Assembly (NCBI RefSeq): GCF_039535115.1
Contig: NZ_BAAAWO010000001.1
Span: 2,480,001-2,544,000, forward strand
Direction: 5' to 3'
From: Paeniglutamicibacter sulfureus
GTDB taxonomy: Bacteria; Actinomycetota; Actinomycetes; Actinomycetales; Micrococcaceae
DNA: 64,000 nucleotides
Under the pieces are notes generated by a model. The model ran no database searches. It saw only the letters and a list, made by a program, of their open reading frames with translations, and was not told the DNA's origin. Positions within the stretch are counted from its first letter, which is position 1. Every line of letters starts with the position of its first letter. Below, in pieces: positions 19,022 through 28,360 of the stretch. The translations under genes were made by a program, and so were the position numbers.

Positions 19022-19780
19022 TACCATCCAACAAGAATCTGAACTTCGGTCACGCCAGACGAACACAGCAACGGAAAACCTGAACGCAAGGACATTCATA
19101 TACATGGCAGCCGGCACTGACTCGTCTCCCCCATGCTGCTGTTCCCCGGCACGCATGGAACATCAAACCAACGATATCGACCGCCGCGAGCCATCCGTGA
19201 CGGCATCGCCACAACCGCCGCGGCTACCGCGTCACCCTGGCCCAGGATCGGGACGGTCAGCGGCAACGGCAACGCCTTGCCGTGACTCATGGATGATTCA
19301 ATGTTGCGCCAGCGCACAGCGGCCCCGGCACGAATGAACATCCCGATGATAATCAGGAACAGCGCGATTCCGGTGCGAAGCGGCCCGGAAAATGCCTGGG
19401 AAGCAAAAGGCTTTCAGCGCAATGCCCCCGGCCAGAAAGCCGAGGAAGCTACGGATCCAGGCCTAGAAGGTTCGTTCATTGGTCGACGTGAAGCGCGGGT
19501 CTGGCTCCTTGCCTCCGCCCACTTTCAACACCCACTTGGCCAGAAAACCACGGTCGGAGTTTTCCTCCATCAGTGCCATGTATCTTCCATCTCCCTCGGC
19601 ATTGCGCCAGATGTTTCCTCGTCCGTTCGGGCCACCGGACCGATACTCCTCCACAGCCGACCGTGAGCACAACCCCTGGACTTGAGGGGAAACCCGCCAG
19701 GTGGGTTGCCCTCCACGGACACCCTCGGATAGTGGGGCGCTCAACCTACTTATTGGACTGCGTCGAAGGCACCGCGAGGA
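19022..19780. pseudogene. Decayed DNA with a membrane-protein remnant on the minus strand
   Basis: No intact gene. On the reverse strand from about 19410 down to 19250 a short hydrophobic stretch reads GIALFLIIIGMFIRAGAAV, like one transmembrane helix of a transporter. Its surroundings do not continue as a credible protein. A second minus-strand open frame at 19463-19744 contains no recognisable motif. I read the region as eroded remains between the sulfatase and LysR loci. Confidence 0.3.
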
Positions 19781-20716
19781 CTACGTATCCGCGGCCCAAT
19801 GCTGCATCGGATCCGCGATGGCACCCAGGTGCGTCGTGGCGAAGTCGCGCAACGCGCGGATCTTGGCGTTGCCGAGTGATCCGGACTGGAAAACGAGCTG
19901 AACGGCATTCTCCGGCAGTTCGTCCGCGATGCGCTTGTAGACCAGTTGGTGCCCGTCGTAGGTCCTGTCGCCGCTGGGCCTGCCCATGATCACGGTATAT
20001 CCCAGGCCGCGGCCCACCACGGAGCGGATCGTCTCGACGTTCCGCAGGCGCCACCGGACATTGGGTGTGAAACCCGCAGCCTCCGTCATGGCCATGATCA
20101 AGTCCGGTGCCGGCTTGAGCCCCAGGAGCACCGCCGGCTCGTCGCCGAGTTCGGCAAAATGGACCTCCTCGCGATCGGCCAGCCTGTGACCGGCCGGCAG
20201 GACCAACTGAAGTCTCACGGCCGCGACCAAGGCACGTTCCAGGTCTGTGTCCACATGCAATTGGTACATGAAGGCTGCATCGAGGTCCCCCTCCTGCAGC
20301 CGGCGCTGGAGTTCGTCGGAGGAAGCCTCCGACACCAGGACCTCGACCTGCGGGTGATGCTCGGCGAAGTACTCAAGCACCGGCGGCACCAACCACGGGG
20401 ACAGGGTATCGAAGCAGCCAATCGTCAAGGTTCCAACGAGTTCACCCCGGATGGCTCCGGCAGAGGCTTCAAGTGCGTGGGCGGATGCAAGGACCTGCTT
20501 TGCGTTCTCGACCAGCTCGCGCCCGGCCACGGTGAGCGCGGCTCCCTTGGCCCGCCGACGAACCAGCAACTGGACGCCAAGCGTTTTCTCGAGCGTGCTC
20601 AGGGCCACCGACAGCGAGCCTGCCGTCATGTGCAGGCGTTGCGCGGCGGCGGCCAGCGTTCCTTCCTCCGCCACGAACAGGAAGATCTCGAGCTGGCGCA
20701 GGGTCACGGCGAGCAA
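19781..20716 (-). CDS. LysR-family transcriptional regulator
   Basis: A LysR regulator of about 311 residues. The N-terminal winged helix-turn-helix reads TLRQLEIFLFVAEEGTLAAAAQRL and then LSVALSTLEKTLGVQLL (residues about 5-50), followed by a periplasmic-binding-like effector domain. TTG 20716 is chosen because AAGGAG lies 6-7 nt upstream and the protein then begins just before the conserved TLRQLE; GTG 20761 would place that site inside the gene. It is divergent from the MBL-hydrolase/MHS-transporter genes, the usual arrangement for a LysR activator and its target. Confidence 0.88.
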   Translation of the reverse strand: MLAVTLRQLEIFLFVAEEGTLAAAAQRLHMTAGSLSVALSTLEKTLGVQLLVRRRAKGAALTVAGRELVENAKQVLASAHALEASAGAIRGELVGTLTIGCFDTLSPWLVPPVLEYFAEHHPQVEVLVSEASSDELQRRLQEGDLDAAFMYQLHVDTDLERALVAAVRLQLVLPAGHRLADREEVHFAELGDEPAVLLGLKPAPDLIMAMTEAAGFTPNVRWRLRNVETIRSVVGRGLGYTVIMGRPSGDRTYDGHQLVYKRIADELPENAVQLVFQSGSLGNAKIRALRDFATTHLGAIADPMQHWAADT

Positions 20717-20816
20717 AGTTGACTCCTTCAAACAAGATCTATAATTAGTTTCGATTTTCACAGTATATGTTCCAAGTCATAGTTGGTTCCAAGACCTTCC
20801 CCTTTCAGGAGCATTC
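20717..20816. promoter_or_regulatory. Divergent promoter, LysR gene / MBL-hydrolase operon
   Basis: A 100-bp AT-rich spacer. It includes ATAATTAG and TATATG blocks around 20740-20770 that could be the divergent promoter and the LysR-box (T-N11-A) region. CAGGAG at 20807-20812 is the ribosome-binding site for the rightward gene. No single operator could be fixed by eye. Confidence 0.5.
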
Positions 20817-21878
20817 ATGGACCTCACTCCCCGCGTCATCACCCTTGGCACCGCCGGCGGCCCCCGCTGGTGGGGCGCCCCCTCCGCCGGCAGGCGGCGC
20901 AACGGCATCGCCACCGCCGTCGTGGTCGGCGAAGCCGTCTACCTGGTCGACTGCGGCCGCGGCGCCAGCGGCCAATTCGCCGAGGCCGGGCTGGACCCGA
21001 ACCAGCTGCGCGGGATCTTCCTAACCCACCTGCACTCGGACCACACCGTGGACATGGCGGGCATGCTGCTCTTCGGCTGGATGATGACCGGCCAGCGCCC
21101 AGGCGCCCCGGTGCGCATCATCGGCCCGGGCGACCGCGGCATGCTGCCCCCGGTGAACAAGAATGCCGAAGGCGACATCCAGCCGCTCTTCGCCGACACC
21201 CCGACCGCCGGCACCAAGGACATGGTCGAGCATCTCTTCCGCGCCTATTCGGCGGATTTGACCGACCGGATGCTCGACTCGCTGCGCCCCTCGCCGTACA
21301 CGGTGTTCGAGGCCTGCGACATCGCGATCCCCGCGGAGGCCGGCTACCACCCGAACGAGAATGCTACCCCCGAGGGCATGGAACCGTTCACGATCTACAC
21401 GGACGAACTGGTCACGGTCACGGCAACATTGGTTGCCCATCCCCCGGTGGCCCCGGCCTTCGCCTTCCGCTTCGACACCGCCGAGGGATCGGTCACCATC
21501 TCCGGGGACACCGCCCCCTGCGCCAACCTCGTGCGCCTGGCCCGGGACACCGACCTGCTCCTGCACGAGGCCATCGACATGGACTGGGCCGCCAACTCCT
21601 ATGCGGACGTAGACGAAGCGACCCGCACCGCGACCATCGAACACCACCGCAAGTCGCACACCACCCCACGGCAGGCCGGCAAGCTCGCCGCCGCCGCGGG
21701 GGCACGGGCGCTCGCCCTGCACCATCTGGTGCCGGGAAACGCCGAACCCGCCGTCTGGCGGTCCGCCGAGGAGGCATTCGACGGACCGGTTTTCGTTCCG
21801 GACGACCTCGAGACGATCAGTTTTGCCCGCCCGCGCAACGAAGCACTTGCGGCCGCCACCAGCACCCAGAAGGATTAG
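20817..21878 (+). CDS. MBL-fold metallo-hydrolase
   Basis: A 353-residue metallo-beta-lactamase-fold hydrolase. The dinuclear-metal motif HLHSDHTVD (HxHxDH) is near residue 71. The later ligands are in SGDTAPC and in the KSHTTP and ALHHL histidines near the end, an arrangement like RNase Z-type or arylsulfatase-type MBL enzymes. ATG 20817 has CAGGAG close upstream. It is 5 nt from the MHS transporter gene and divergent from LysR, so it probably hydrolyses the imported compound. Substrate is unknown. Confidence 0.85.
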   Translation: MDLTPRVITLGTAGGPRWWGAPSAGRRRNGIATAVVVGEAVYLVDCGRGASGQFAEAGLDPNQLRGIFLTHLHSDHTVDMAGMLLFGWMMTGQRPGAPVRIIGPGDRGMLPPVNKNAEGDIQPLFADTPTAGTKDMVEHLFRAYSADLTDRMLDSLRPSPYTVFEACDIAIPAEAGYHPNENATPEGMEPFTIYTDELVTVTATLVAHPPVAPAFAFRFDTAEGSVTISGDTAPCANLVRLARDTDLLLHEAIDMDWAANSYADVDEATRTATIEHHRKSHTTPRQAGKLAAAAGARALALHHLVPGNAEPAVWRSAEEAFDGPVFVPDDLETISFARPRNEALAAATSTQKD

Positions 21879-21883
21879 GAACC

Positions 21884-23200
21884 ATGGCACACGAAACCAC
21901 CACGGCCCCGGCGGTAGCCGAGACCTCGCTGAACACTCCGCACATGCGGCGGATCCTCGCCTCCAGCTTCGTGGGCAGCGCGGTCGAATACTACGACTTC
22001 CTGCTCTACGCCACGGCCGCCGCCGTGGTGTTCAACAAGGTCTTCTTCGTCAACCTTGATGCGGGCTGGGCCACCTTCGCCTCCTTCGGCACCCTGGCCG
22101 CCGGCTACGCCGCACGCCCGATCGGCGGAGCCATCTTCGGGCACTACGGCGACCGCCTGGGACGCAAGAAGATGCTGATCCTGTCCATGGTGATGATGGG
22201 CGTCGCCACCACCGCTATGGGTTTGCTGCCCACCACAGCCACCATCGGAGTGCTGGCACCGGTCCTGCTGATCACCTTGCGCGTCGTCCAGGGCATCGCC
22301 GTGGGCGGTGAATGGGGCGGAGCCATGCTGATCGCCCTGGAGCAGGCACCCAAGAAAAAGCGTGGCTTCGCGGCAAGCTTCGCCAACATGGGCGCCCCGG
22401 CCGGCGCAGCGCTGGCCACCCTGGCCATGTCGGCGGCGACGCTGCTGCCAGACGAGCAGTTCCTTGCGTGGGGCTGGCGCATCCCATTCCTGCTCAGCGC
22501 GGCACTTGTGGCCCTGGCATTGGTCATCCGCCTTAAGGTCTCCGAAAGCCCGCTCTTCCAAAAGCTGGAGCAAGAAGCAGACCGTCGGCGCATGCCGATC
22601 CTCGAGGTCTTCACCCGCCACCCGAAGCAGTTGTCCCTGGGCATCCTCGCCGGCGTCGCACAGTTCACCATGGCCGGCATGGTCACCGTCTGGGCCGTCA
22701 GTGAGGCCGTGGCCAACGGCGCCGACAAGACAGGCGTGCTCAATGCCAAGGCACTGGCCGCCGTGGCCATGTTGCTGGCAACCATCATCAGCGCACGGCT
22801 CTGCGACCGCTTCGGCCGCAAGAAGATCCTGCTCATCGGCATCGTTGCGGGCATGGCGGCGGCCTTCCCGATCCTGAACCTGGTCGAGACCGGAACCGTG
22901 GCCGGATACGCGACCGCGGTGATCCTGGGCCAGGGAATCCAGGGATTCATGTTTGGCCCGTTGGCCGCATTCATTGCGGAAATGTTCCCCACCCGGGTCC
23001 GCTACACCGGTTCATCGATTGCCTACCAGGCGTCATCGACAATCGGTGCCGGCTTCACACCGATGATCGCCGCGGGCATCATGGCGGCCACCGCCGGCGG
23101 CGTGATCCTTGGAGCTGGCTGGATCACAGTCCTGGCCATCTGTGCCATTGCGGTGGTCATCGCACCAGAGGGTCGGAAGCGCGAGCTGACAGACATCTAA
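21884..23200 (+). CDS. MFS transporter, metabolite:H+ symporter (MHS) family
   Basis: A 438-residue MHS symporter. It has SSFVGSAVEYYDFLLYATAAA in the first helix, the loop motif GHYGDRLGRKKML, and VVQGIAVGGEWGGAMLIALE around helices 4-5. ATG 21884 follows a TAGGA box; the same frame is open much further upstream through the hydrolase gene, but that part is a GC-rich shadow. It is likely controlled by the divergent LysR and serves the same substrate as the MBL hydrolase. Confidence 0.9.
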   Translation: MAHETTTAPAVAETSLNTPHMRRILASSFVGSAVEYYDFLLYATAAAVVFNKVFFVNLDAGWATFASFGTLAAGYAARPIGGAIFGHYGDRLGRKKMLILSMVMMGVATTAMGLLPTTATIGVLAPVLLITLRVVQGIAVGGEWGGAMLIALEQAPKKKRGFAASFANMGAPAGAALATLAMSAATLLPDEQFLAWGWRIPFLLSAALVALALVIRLKVSESPLFQKLEQEADRRRMPILEVFTRHPKQLSLGILAGVAQFTMAGMVTVWAVSEAVANGADKTGVLNAKALAAVAMLLATIISARLCDRFGRKKILLIGIVAGMAAAFPILNLVETGTVAGYATAVILGQGIQGFMFGPLAAFIAEMFPTRVRYTGSSIAYQASSTIGAGFTPMIAAGIMAATAGGVILGAGWITVLAICAIAVVIAPEGRKRELTDI

Positions 23201-23220
23201 CGATTTCGACACTTGGTCCA

Positions 23221-23250
23221 GGCCCGTCCTCGCGTTTGCGACGGCGGGCC
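23221..23250 (+). terminator. Candidate terminator after the MHS gene
   Basis: GGCCCGTC at 23221-23228 pairs with GACGGCGGGCC at 23240-23250, with a bulge, 20 nt after the transporter stop. It is a GC-rich imperfect stem without a clear T-run. Confidence 0.4.
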
Positions 23251-23440
23251 GGAGCCATGTCCGCCACGCGATCGCCTCCCGCTTTCGCCCTGGACATGCC
23301 TGCAATTTCTGCTCGAACGCGCAGTCCACTGACTCAATGCCGACGCCGGTAATCGAAATACCTGGAATCTTTTCTCTTATTGTCAGTTGCTGGCCGAGCA
23401 AGTTTCACCAGTGGAAGACCTTCAGCGTTCGGGGTGTGCT

Positions 23441-26400
23441 TCATCTGGCAACAGCATTTGCCGACGTGAAAACGCTAACCGGCATTTCACGCTGCAGCTT
23501 CCAGGTGATGGCGATCGGCTTTGATCCGTCATGTTTCACGTAGTCGACCGTGCCCAGACACGTGAATGGCATGACCAGCCCGTCGATATCCTTGGCCGCA
23601 TCACGAGTAAAGAGCAGGATGTGGGATCCGTGGTCCTTCCGATTCAAGTAGCGCTGCCCGGTCGGGCTGGTTGGGCTGGTCGCGTTCTGCGATTCCCAGT
23701 GGAAAAGCCGTGGACTGATCGCATAATCCTTGTACAGCGTGTTCGGGTGGTGGACTGTCTCATCTTTGTCCAGCGTCACGAAGAGCGCATCGGTGCTCGC
23801 CTGCGGACACCACGCCACTCCCTCACGATGGTTTACGCCCTTGCCTTGTTCCAAGGAACCGTAGTCAAGTGCCGCAAGGACTTCGGACCGCCAGTAGGTG
23901 GCATGTGAGTACAGCGGAATCTGTTGCAGACCGAGCGGAAGTCCCTTCGGTGCTCGGGCGCTGCGAGCCACGCCCCGCGCAAACGCAGCGCGCAGTTCCT
24001 CAACCAGGTACCCGTTCGCACGAATCCGGTCCAGCCCGTCGTCGTAGGACGCGTTGCCTCCGCCGTTGTCCCAGAACGTGTAGAACAGCATGCGTGCGAA
24101 CGTCTGGTCCCGTTGTCCCAACTCCGCATAGCGCCGGGCTTCCCTGGAAAGGAGCTCGGAATAAGCCTCGGCGCGCTCGGCGTCGTCAACATGGAGGAAT
24201 CGTGTGACCCGCTTGAGCAGATCGCGTTCCTCATCTCGTTGGACAGCACCGAATGCGACAAGACCTTCCTCCTGGGGAGAACGCGAAGAGATCAATCCTG
24301 CCCGGCGGATCAGATCCGTCCAGGAATCCCCTGTTCTGCGGTAGATGTCCTTGACGTCTCGGCCGGATTCCTCGAGATAGTCATCCAGTCCGAGAAACCC
24401 ATGGGACTTGATTTCACGAACAAGGGCAGGCTTGTTGAGCTTGAGTTGGGATCGGATGTTCTCCAGGACGATGGCGCGTGTCACTCGATCAAGCATGAGC
24501 TGGCATCCCGAGGGTAGTCCCGGCGCGTCCTCGTCGATGATGCGTTCCAGCTTCTTGCGTGGCACATCCAGTAGAGCGCGGTACTTGACGTCGAAGCGGA
24601 ACTCCCGGCGTTGTTGTCCAATAAAGTCCAGCACGGTGAGCACGGCCTTGTCGTCAGCACGACGCAGTCCGCGGCCCAGTTGCTGGAGGAAGATCGTCGA
24701 GCTCTGCGTGGGACGCAACAGGAGGATGGTGTCAATCTCCGGTACGTCGAGTCCCTCGTTGAAGAGATCGACGGCGAAAATACAGTTCAGTTCGCGCGCC
24801 CGCAGCTTTGCAAGCGCTTCCTCGCGTTCCTCGGTGCTTGAATTTCCCGATACCGCCACCGAGGGGATTCCCGCCTCGTTGAAGACCTTGGCCATGTAGT
24901 GGGCGTGCTTCACCGAGACGCAGAAACCCAGCGCGCGCATCAAGGACGTGCTCAGCACCTTGTCGCGCAGTTCGTTGATGATCTTCAAGGCACGCATGTC
25001 ATTGCCTGTGTACACATTGCTTAGCTGTTCCAGGTCGTAGGAGCCGCGCTTCCATTCGATGGCAGTGAGGTCGACGTCGTCTGCCACACCGAAGTAGTGG
25101 AAAGGAACCAGCAGGTCGGCATCCAGGGCATCCCATAGACGCAGCTCCGAGGCAATCCTGCCGCCAAAGTAGGTGTCCGCCACATTGACGCCGTCGCCAC
25201 GTTCGGGTGTTGCAGTGAGTCCCAGCAATTCGATGGGCTTCAGGTGCTCAATGAGCTTGCGGTATGAGGATGCTTCGGCATGGTGGAATTCATCGATCAC
25301 CACGACGTCGAATGCCTGCGGGTCGACCTTGGAAAGTCCGAAAGCGGCCAGGGACTGGATACTGGCGAAGACGTACTTCCATGCCTCCGGTTTTTGTCCA
25401 TCCACGAACATCTCTCCGAAGGAGCCCTTCCCCAGGACTTTTCGATATGTTTTGAGGGATTGCTCGAGTATCTCTTTGCGGTGAGCCACGAACAAGAGGG
25501 TGAGGTCCTGGCCAGCAGCTTCGCACAGTCGCTTGTAATCCAGCGCCGCGAGCACGGTCTTGCCGGTCCCTGTTGCCGCAACCACCAGGTTTCGATGCTC
25601 GTTGCGGTTTGTGCGGGCGGCTTCGAGTTCTTCGAGCATTTCCTTTTGATGCATCAGCGGAAGCACTTCCAGCCCGGTGGATCTGAGCATTCGTTCCGCC
25701 GTTGTTCCGCCGGCACGTTTCAGTGCCGCGTCCAGCCGCTCAGCGTCAGTATCGGGATCGTATGGAACGAAGGCGTCGTCCTCCCAATAGCTGTCGAATG
25801 TCATCGAGAACTTTTGCAGGAGACCCGGAGTTGCCACACCCGAGAGCCGGACATTCCATTCAAGCCCGTCGAGCAGTGCCGGTCGGCTCAGATTGGAGCT
25901 TCCAACGTATGCAGTGTCAAACCCCGAATTTCGGTGGAACATCCACGCCTTCGCATGAAGTCTCGTCGCATTCGTCTCGTAGTTGATGCGGACTTCTGCG
26001 CCGAAACGGCGAACCAGCTCGTCAATTGCGTGGCGTTGGGTTGCGCCCATATAGATCGTGGTGATGACCCGTATCGGGATGCCGTAATCCTTCAGTGCCT
26101 CGAGGGAATCTGAAAGGAGCCGCAGGCCTTCCCACTTGATGAATGCGCACAACAGATCGACTCTATCGGCCGAGGATAATTCGGCCCTCAGCTCGGCGGC
26201 AAGCTGTGGATCTTCGCGGCTGTTCGTGAGCAGGGCGGCAGAGCTTAGTGAGGTCTGGGGCCGTTTTAATGACCGCATTCTGATCTCATCATCGCGTTGC
26301 AATTTCATCAGTTTTTGGGGGCCATGAAGGACGTCTTCGGCGTGTCCGACAAGTTCAAGAATTTGGTTGGTCAGCGTGACCATCTGAACCGGTTCGAGCG

Positions 26401-26593
26401 ACCCAAGACGAGCCTCAATTGCGCGACCAAGAAAACGTGCCAGTTCACCTGGTGCGTCCTCGGCTTGCACAGACTCCACCGACCGCGTGAAACCGTGCAA
26501 CGATGCCAACCGACCAGCCAAGTGATCGGTAATCAGGCTCTCGAAAATTCCTTCACCCAAGTCGAACGCGCTATTCTGCCCAGCTTTGTCCAT
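23441..26593 (-). CDS. PLD nuclease-SF2 helicase fusion with DUF3427-like C-terminus
   Basis: A 1050-residue multidomain protein. Residues about 120-275 form a phospholipase-D-like nuclease domain with H213-x-K215 and the GSSNLS segment at 231. Residues about 310-680 are a superfamily 2 helicase: Walker A TGTGKT at 341-346, DEFH at 434-437, SAT-like LTATPERGDG, and LQQLGRGLRR (motif VI). The last about 350 residues match the DUF3427 layout, with HWQSQNATSPTSPTG-type sequence (HWESQN here) near the end. Such proteins lie in accessory and defence islands and are suspected DNA-targeting factors; the role is inferred. It stands alone and ends convergently with the MHS operon. Confidence 0.85.
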   Translation of the reverse strand: MDKAGQNSAFDLGEGIFESLITDHLAGRLASLHGFTRSVESVQAEDAPGELARFLGRAIEARLGSLEPVQMVTLTNQILELVGHAEDVLHGPQKLMKLQRDDEIRMRSLKRPQTSLSSAALLTNSREDPQLAAELRAELSSADRVDLLCAFIKWEGLRLLSDSLEALKDYGIPIRVITTIYMGATQRHAIDELVRRFGAEVRINYETNATRLHAKAWMFHRNSGFDTAYVGSSNLSRPALLDGLEWNVRLSGVATPGLLQKFSMTFDSYWEDDAFVPYDPDTDAERLDAALKRAGGTTAERMLRSTGLEVLPLMHQKEMLEELEAARTNRNEHRNLVVAATGTGKTVLAALDYKRLCEAAGQDLTLLFVAHRKEILEQSLKTYRKVLGKGSFGEMFVDGQKPEAWKYVFASIQSLAAFGLSKVDPQAFDVVVIDEFHHAEASSYRKLIEHLKPIELLGLTATPERGDGVNVADTYFGGRIASELRLWDALDADLLVPFHYFGVADDVDLTAIEWKRGSYDLEQLSNVYTGNDMRALKIINELRDKVLSTSLMRALGFCVSVKHAHYMAKVFNEAGIPSVAVSGNSSTEEREEALAKLRARELNCIFAVDLFNEGLDVPEIDTILLLRPTQSSTIFLQQLGRGLRRADDKAVLTVLDFIGQQRREFRFDVKYRALLDVPRKKLERIIDEDAPGLPSGCQLMLDRVTRAIVLENIRSQLKLNKPALVREIKSHGFLGLDDYLEESGRDVKDIYRRTGDSWTDLIRRAGLISSRSPQEEGLVAFGAVQRDEERDLLKRVTRFLHVDDAERAEAYSELLSREARRYAELGQRDQTFARMLFYTFWDNGGGNASYDDGLDRIRANGYLVEELRAAFARGVARSARAPKGLPLGLQQIPLYSHATYWRSEVLAALDYGSLEQGKGVNHREGVAWCPQASTDALFVTLDKDETVHHPNTLYKDYAISPRLFHWESQNATSPTSPTGQRYLNRKDHGSHILLFTRDAAKDIDGLVMPFTCLGTVDYVKHDGSKPIAITWKLQREMPVSVFTSANAVAR

Positions 26594-26974
26594 CTTGCCA
26601 GGCTACTCGAACTCGGTATCCGTATCAGGGATCAACACTTGGTGGCCAAGGATCCTACTCTCGCAGCGTCCGGCTCTCATTCAAGTGATTCGTTTCCTTG
26701 AATTGACCTACAAAAATTCGCCACTGAGAATTTTCCTGGAATCAGTTTTGAGCTACTAGATCTTGCGTCACAATCAACCTGCCCATTCTTCCCTAGACGG
26801 GTACTTGAAAGCAGTGGCCTGCTGATTAGGAACCTTATACCGATCCCCCACCGCGACACCCCACCCCCAAAAATCCGGCATCCAAAAACGTTGAAATTTC
26901 AAGGAAGTCGGATTCGCGCATACCCCGCCCGCATTAATGCCCGGTGAAGGTGGCACAAACGCTACACTGAAGCC
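26594..26974. other. Intergenic region between helicase and recombinase genes
   Basis: About 380 bp, AT-richer than its surroundings, with no gene. It should hold the divergent promoters and may hold the recombinase's crossover site. AAAATTC at 26713-26719 and GAATTTT at 26728-26734 form a small inverted repeat. I could not identify a res site. Confidence 0.4.
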
Positions 26975-27553
26975 ATGTCACCGCACTTGGTCGGGTACGC
27001 CCGCGTCTCCACCAACCAGCAAGACCTCGCCTCGCAGCAGGCCGGCCTCAAGTCGCTCGGCGTGTCCGACGAGTTGGTCTATGTCGACCACGGGCTAACC
27101 GGACGAAACCGCGAACGCCCCGGGCTGGACCAGGCCATGGCCGCGTGCCGGGCCGGCGATACCCTCGTGGTCACCAAGCTCGACCGCCTCGCCCGATCCC
27201 TGCCCGACGCCCGCGACATCGTCGAGGACCTCACCAAGCGAAACATCAAGCTCAGCCTCGGCGGAAACGTCCACGACCCCACCGACCCCGTAGGCCGGCT
27301 GCTGTTCAACGTCCTGGCCATGGTCGCCGAATTCGAATCCGACCTCATCCGCGCCCGCACCCGCGAAGGCATGCAAATCGCCAAGGCCAAGGGAAGGCTC
27401 CGCGGCAAACAACCCAAGCTCTCCCCCGCCCAGGAAAAGCACCTCGTGGCCCTGCACCACGGCGGCAAGCACACCAGCGCAGAAATAGCCGAACTCTTCG
27501 GAATCGCCCGCAGCACGGTGTACAGAATTGTCCAGCGGGCACCACATTCGTAA
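26975..27553 (+). CDS. Serine recombinase (resolvase/invertase family)
   Basis: A 192-residue small serine recombinase. The nucleophile is S12 in YARVSTNQQD. Conserved arginines lie in LDRLARS (around residue 70), and GRLLFNVLAMVAEFESDLIRARTREG is the long E-helix. The C-terminal helix-turn-helix ends SAEIAELFGIARSTVYRIV. It is full length. The closest relative in the window is the fragment at 54819-55007, which matches its last third very closely at DNA level. No transposase accompanies it, so it may act in plasmid multimer resolution or be left over from an element. Confidence 0.92.
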   Translation: MSPHLVGYARVSTNQQDLASQQAGLKSLGVSDELVYVDHGLTGRNRERPGLDQAMAACRAGDTLVVTKLDRLARSLPDARDIVEDLTKRNIKLSLGGNVHDPTDPVGRLLFNVLAMVAEFESDLIRARTREGMQIAKAKGRLRGKQPKLSPAQEKHLVALHHGGKHTSAEIAELFGIARSTVYRIVQRAPHS

Positions 27554-27874
27554 TGAATTTTTGCCGCGACCGTTAGGAAGCAGGCGAGGTCACTTCTGAT
27601 CAACAACAAGCAGTCCAATCCTCAGCCTTTCCAGACCGCGGATTCTCATGGATGGATCGCGGTAAAGTCGTCGCGCATAGCGCCGTATATATCATGAACG
27701 GGCAGTGTGATCGCGGCCCCCATATACGTGCCTACTCCGGCACAACAGTGCCTATTTTCCGTCCCCGAGAGGCCGACCGATGGGTATCTTCAATGGAGAC
27801 CCCTCGAAAGGTGTCGGAAGCGACTAGTATGATCGATTTGTGCTGACCAGGGCACATATTCGAAAGGTGCATCG
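27554..27874. other. Intergenic region upstream of the TIR gene
   Basis: About 320 bp without a supportable gene. It should contain the promoter of the TIR-HIT operon; AAAGG lies 8-9 nt before ATG 27875. The drop in G+C begins here. Confidence 0.4.
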
Positions 27875-28360
27875 ATGGCTAAGTCCGTGTTCTACAGCTT
27901 TCATTACGACCTAGACTCTTGGCGGGTCCAACAGATCATCAATATGGGCGCGCTCGAAGGTCAGCCCATTCTGAACGCCCAAGCATGGGAAACGGTCAAG
28001 CGCCAAGGTGACAAAGCCATCGAAAATTGGATCTCTGAGCAGATGTCCTACAAGAAGGCGGTTGTAGTGCTCGTCGGATCAGAAACAGCCTCGCGACCGT
28101 GGGTAGATTTCGAGATTCGGAAAGCTTGGAACGATAAGAAGCCGATCGTCGGAGTTCAAGTTCACGGGTTGGCAGATGCCAATGGCAAGACCGCCTGCGC
28201 CGGATCAAATCCATTTTCTAAAATCACCTTCGCAAATGGTGGCAGCCTCGCCGACTACATTCCCCTATACAATCCCGCAGGAGCTACGAGCAAGGAAGTC
28301 CATGCAAGCATCACTGCGAACATTGCAACATGGGTTGATGGGGCCTACAAAAGGTCATGA
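27875..28360 (+). CDS. MTH538-type TIR-domain protein (Thoeris ThsB-like)
   Basis: A 161-residue single-domain protein. The opening MAKSVFYSFHYDLDSWRVQQI, the central strand KAVVVLVGSETASRPWVDFEI, and KPIVGVQVHGLADANGK followed by NPF match the MTH538 TIR-like (PF08937) pattern of Thoeris ThsB sensors. In Thoeris, ThsB makes a cyclic ADP-ribose signal from NAD after phage infection. No ThsA (SIR2-SLOG or macro effector) is encoded nearby; instead a HIT-family hydrolase gene overlaps the stop by four bases (ATGA) and a small membrane-protein gene faces it. The fold assignment is good; the defence role is inference. Confidence 0.8.
   Translation: MAKSVFYSFHYDLDSWRVQQIINMGALEGQPILNAQAWETVKRQGDKAIENWISEQMSYKKAVVVLVGSETASRPWVDFEIRKAWNDKKPIVGVQVHGLADANGKTACAGSNPFSKITFANGGSLADYIPLYNPAGATSKEVHASITANIATWVDGAYKRS

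Noticed and set aside
20783..21883. Upstream extension of the MHS transporter frame (an 805-residue open frame)
   Set aside because: It overlaps the MBL-hydrolase gene in another frame and is Arg/His/Pro-rich without any motif. The transporter begins at ATG 21884 with its own ribosome-binding site.
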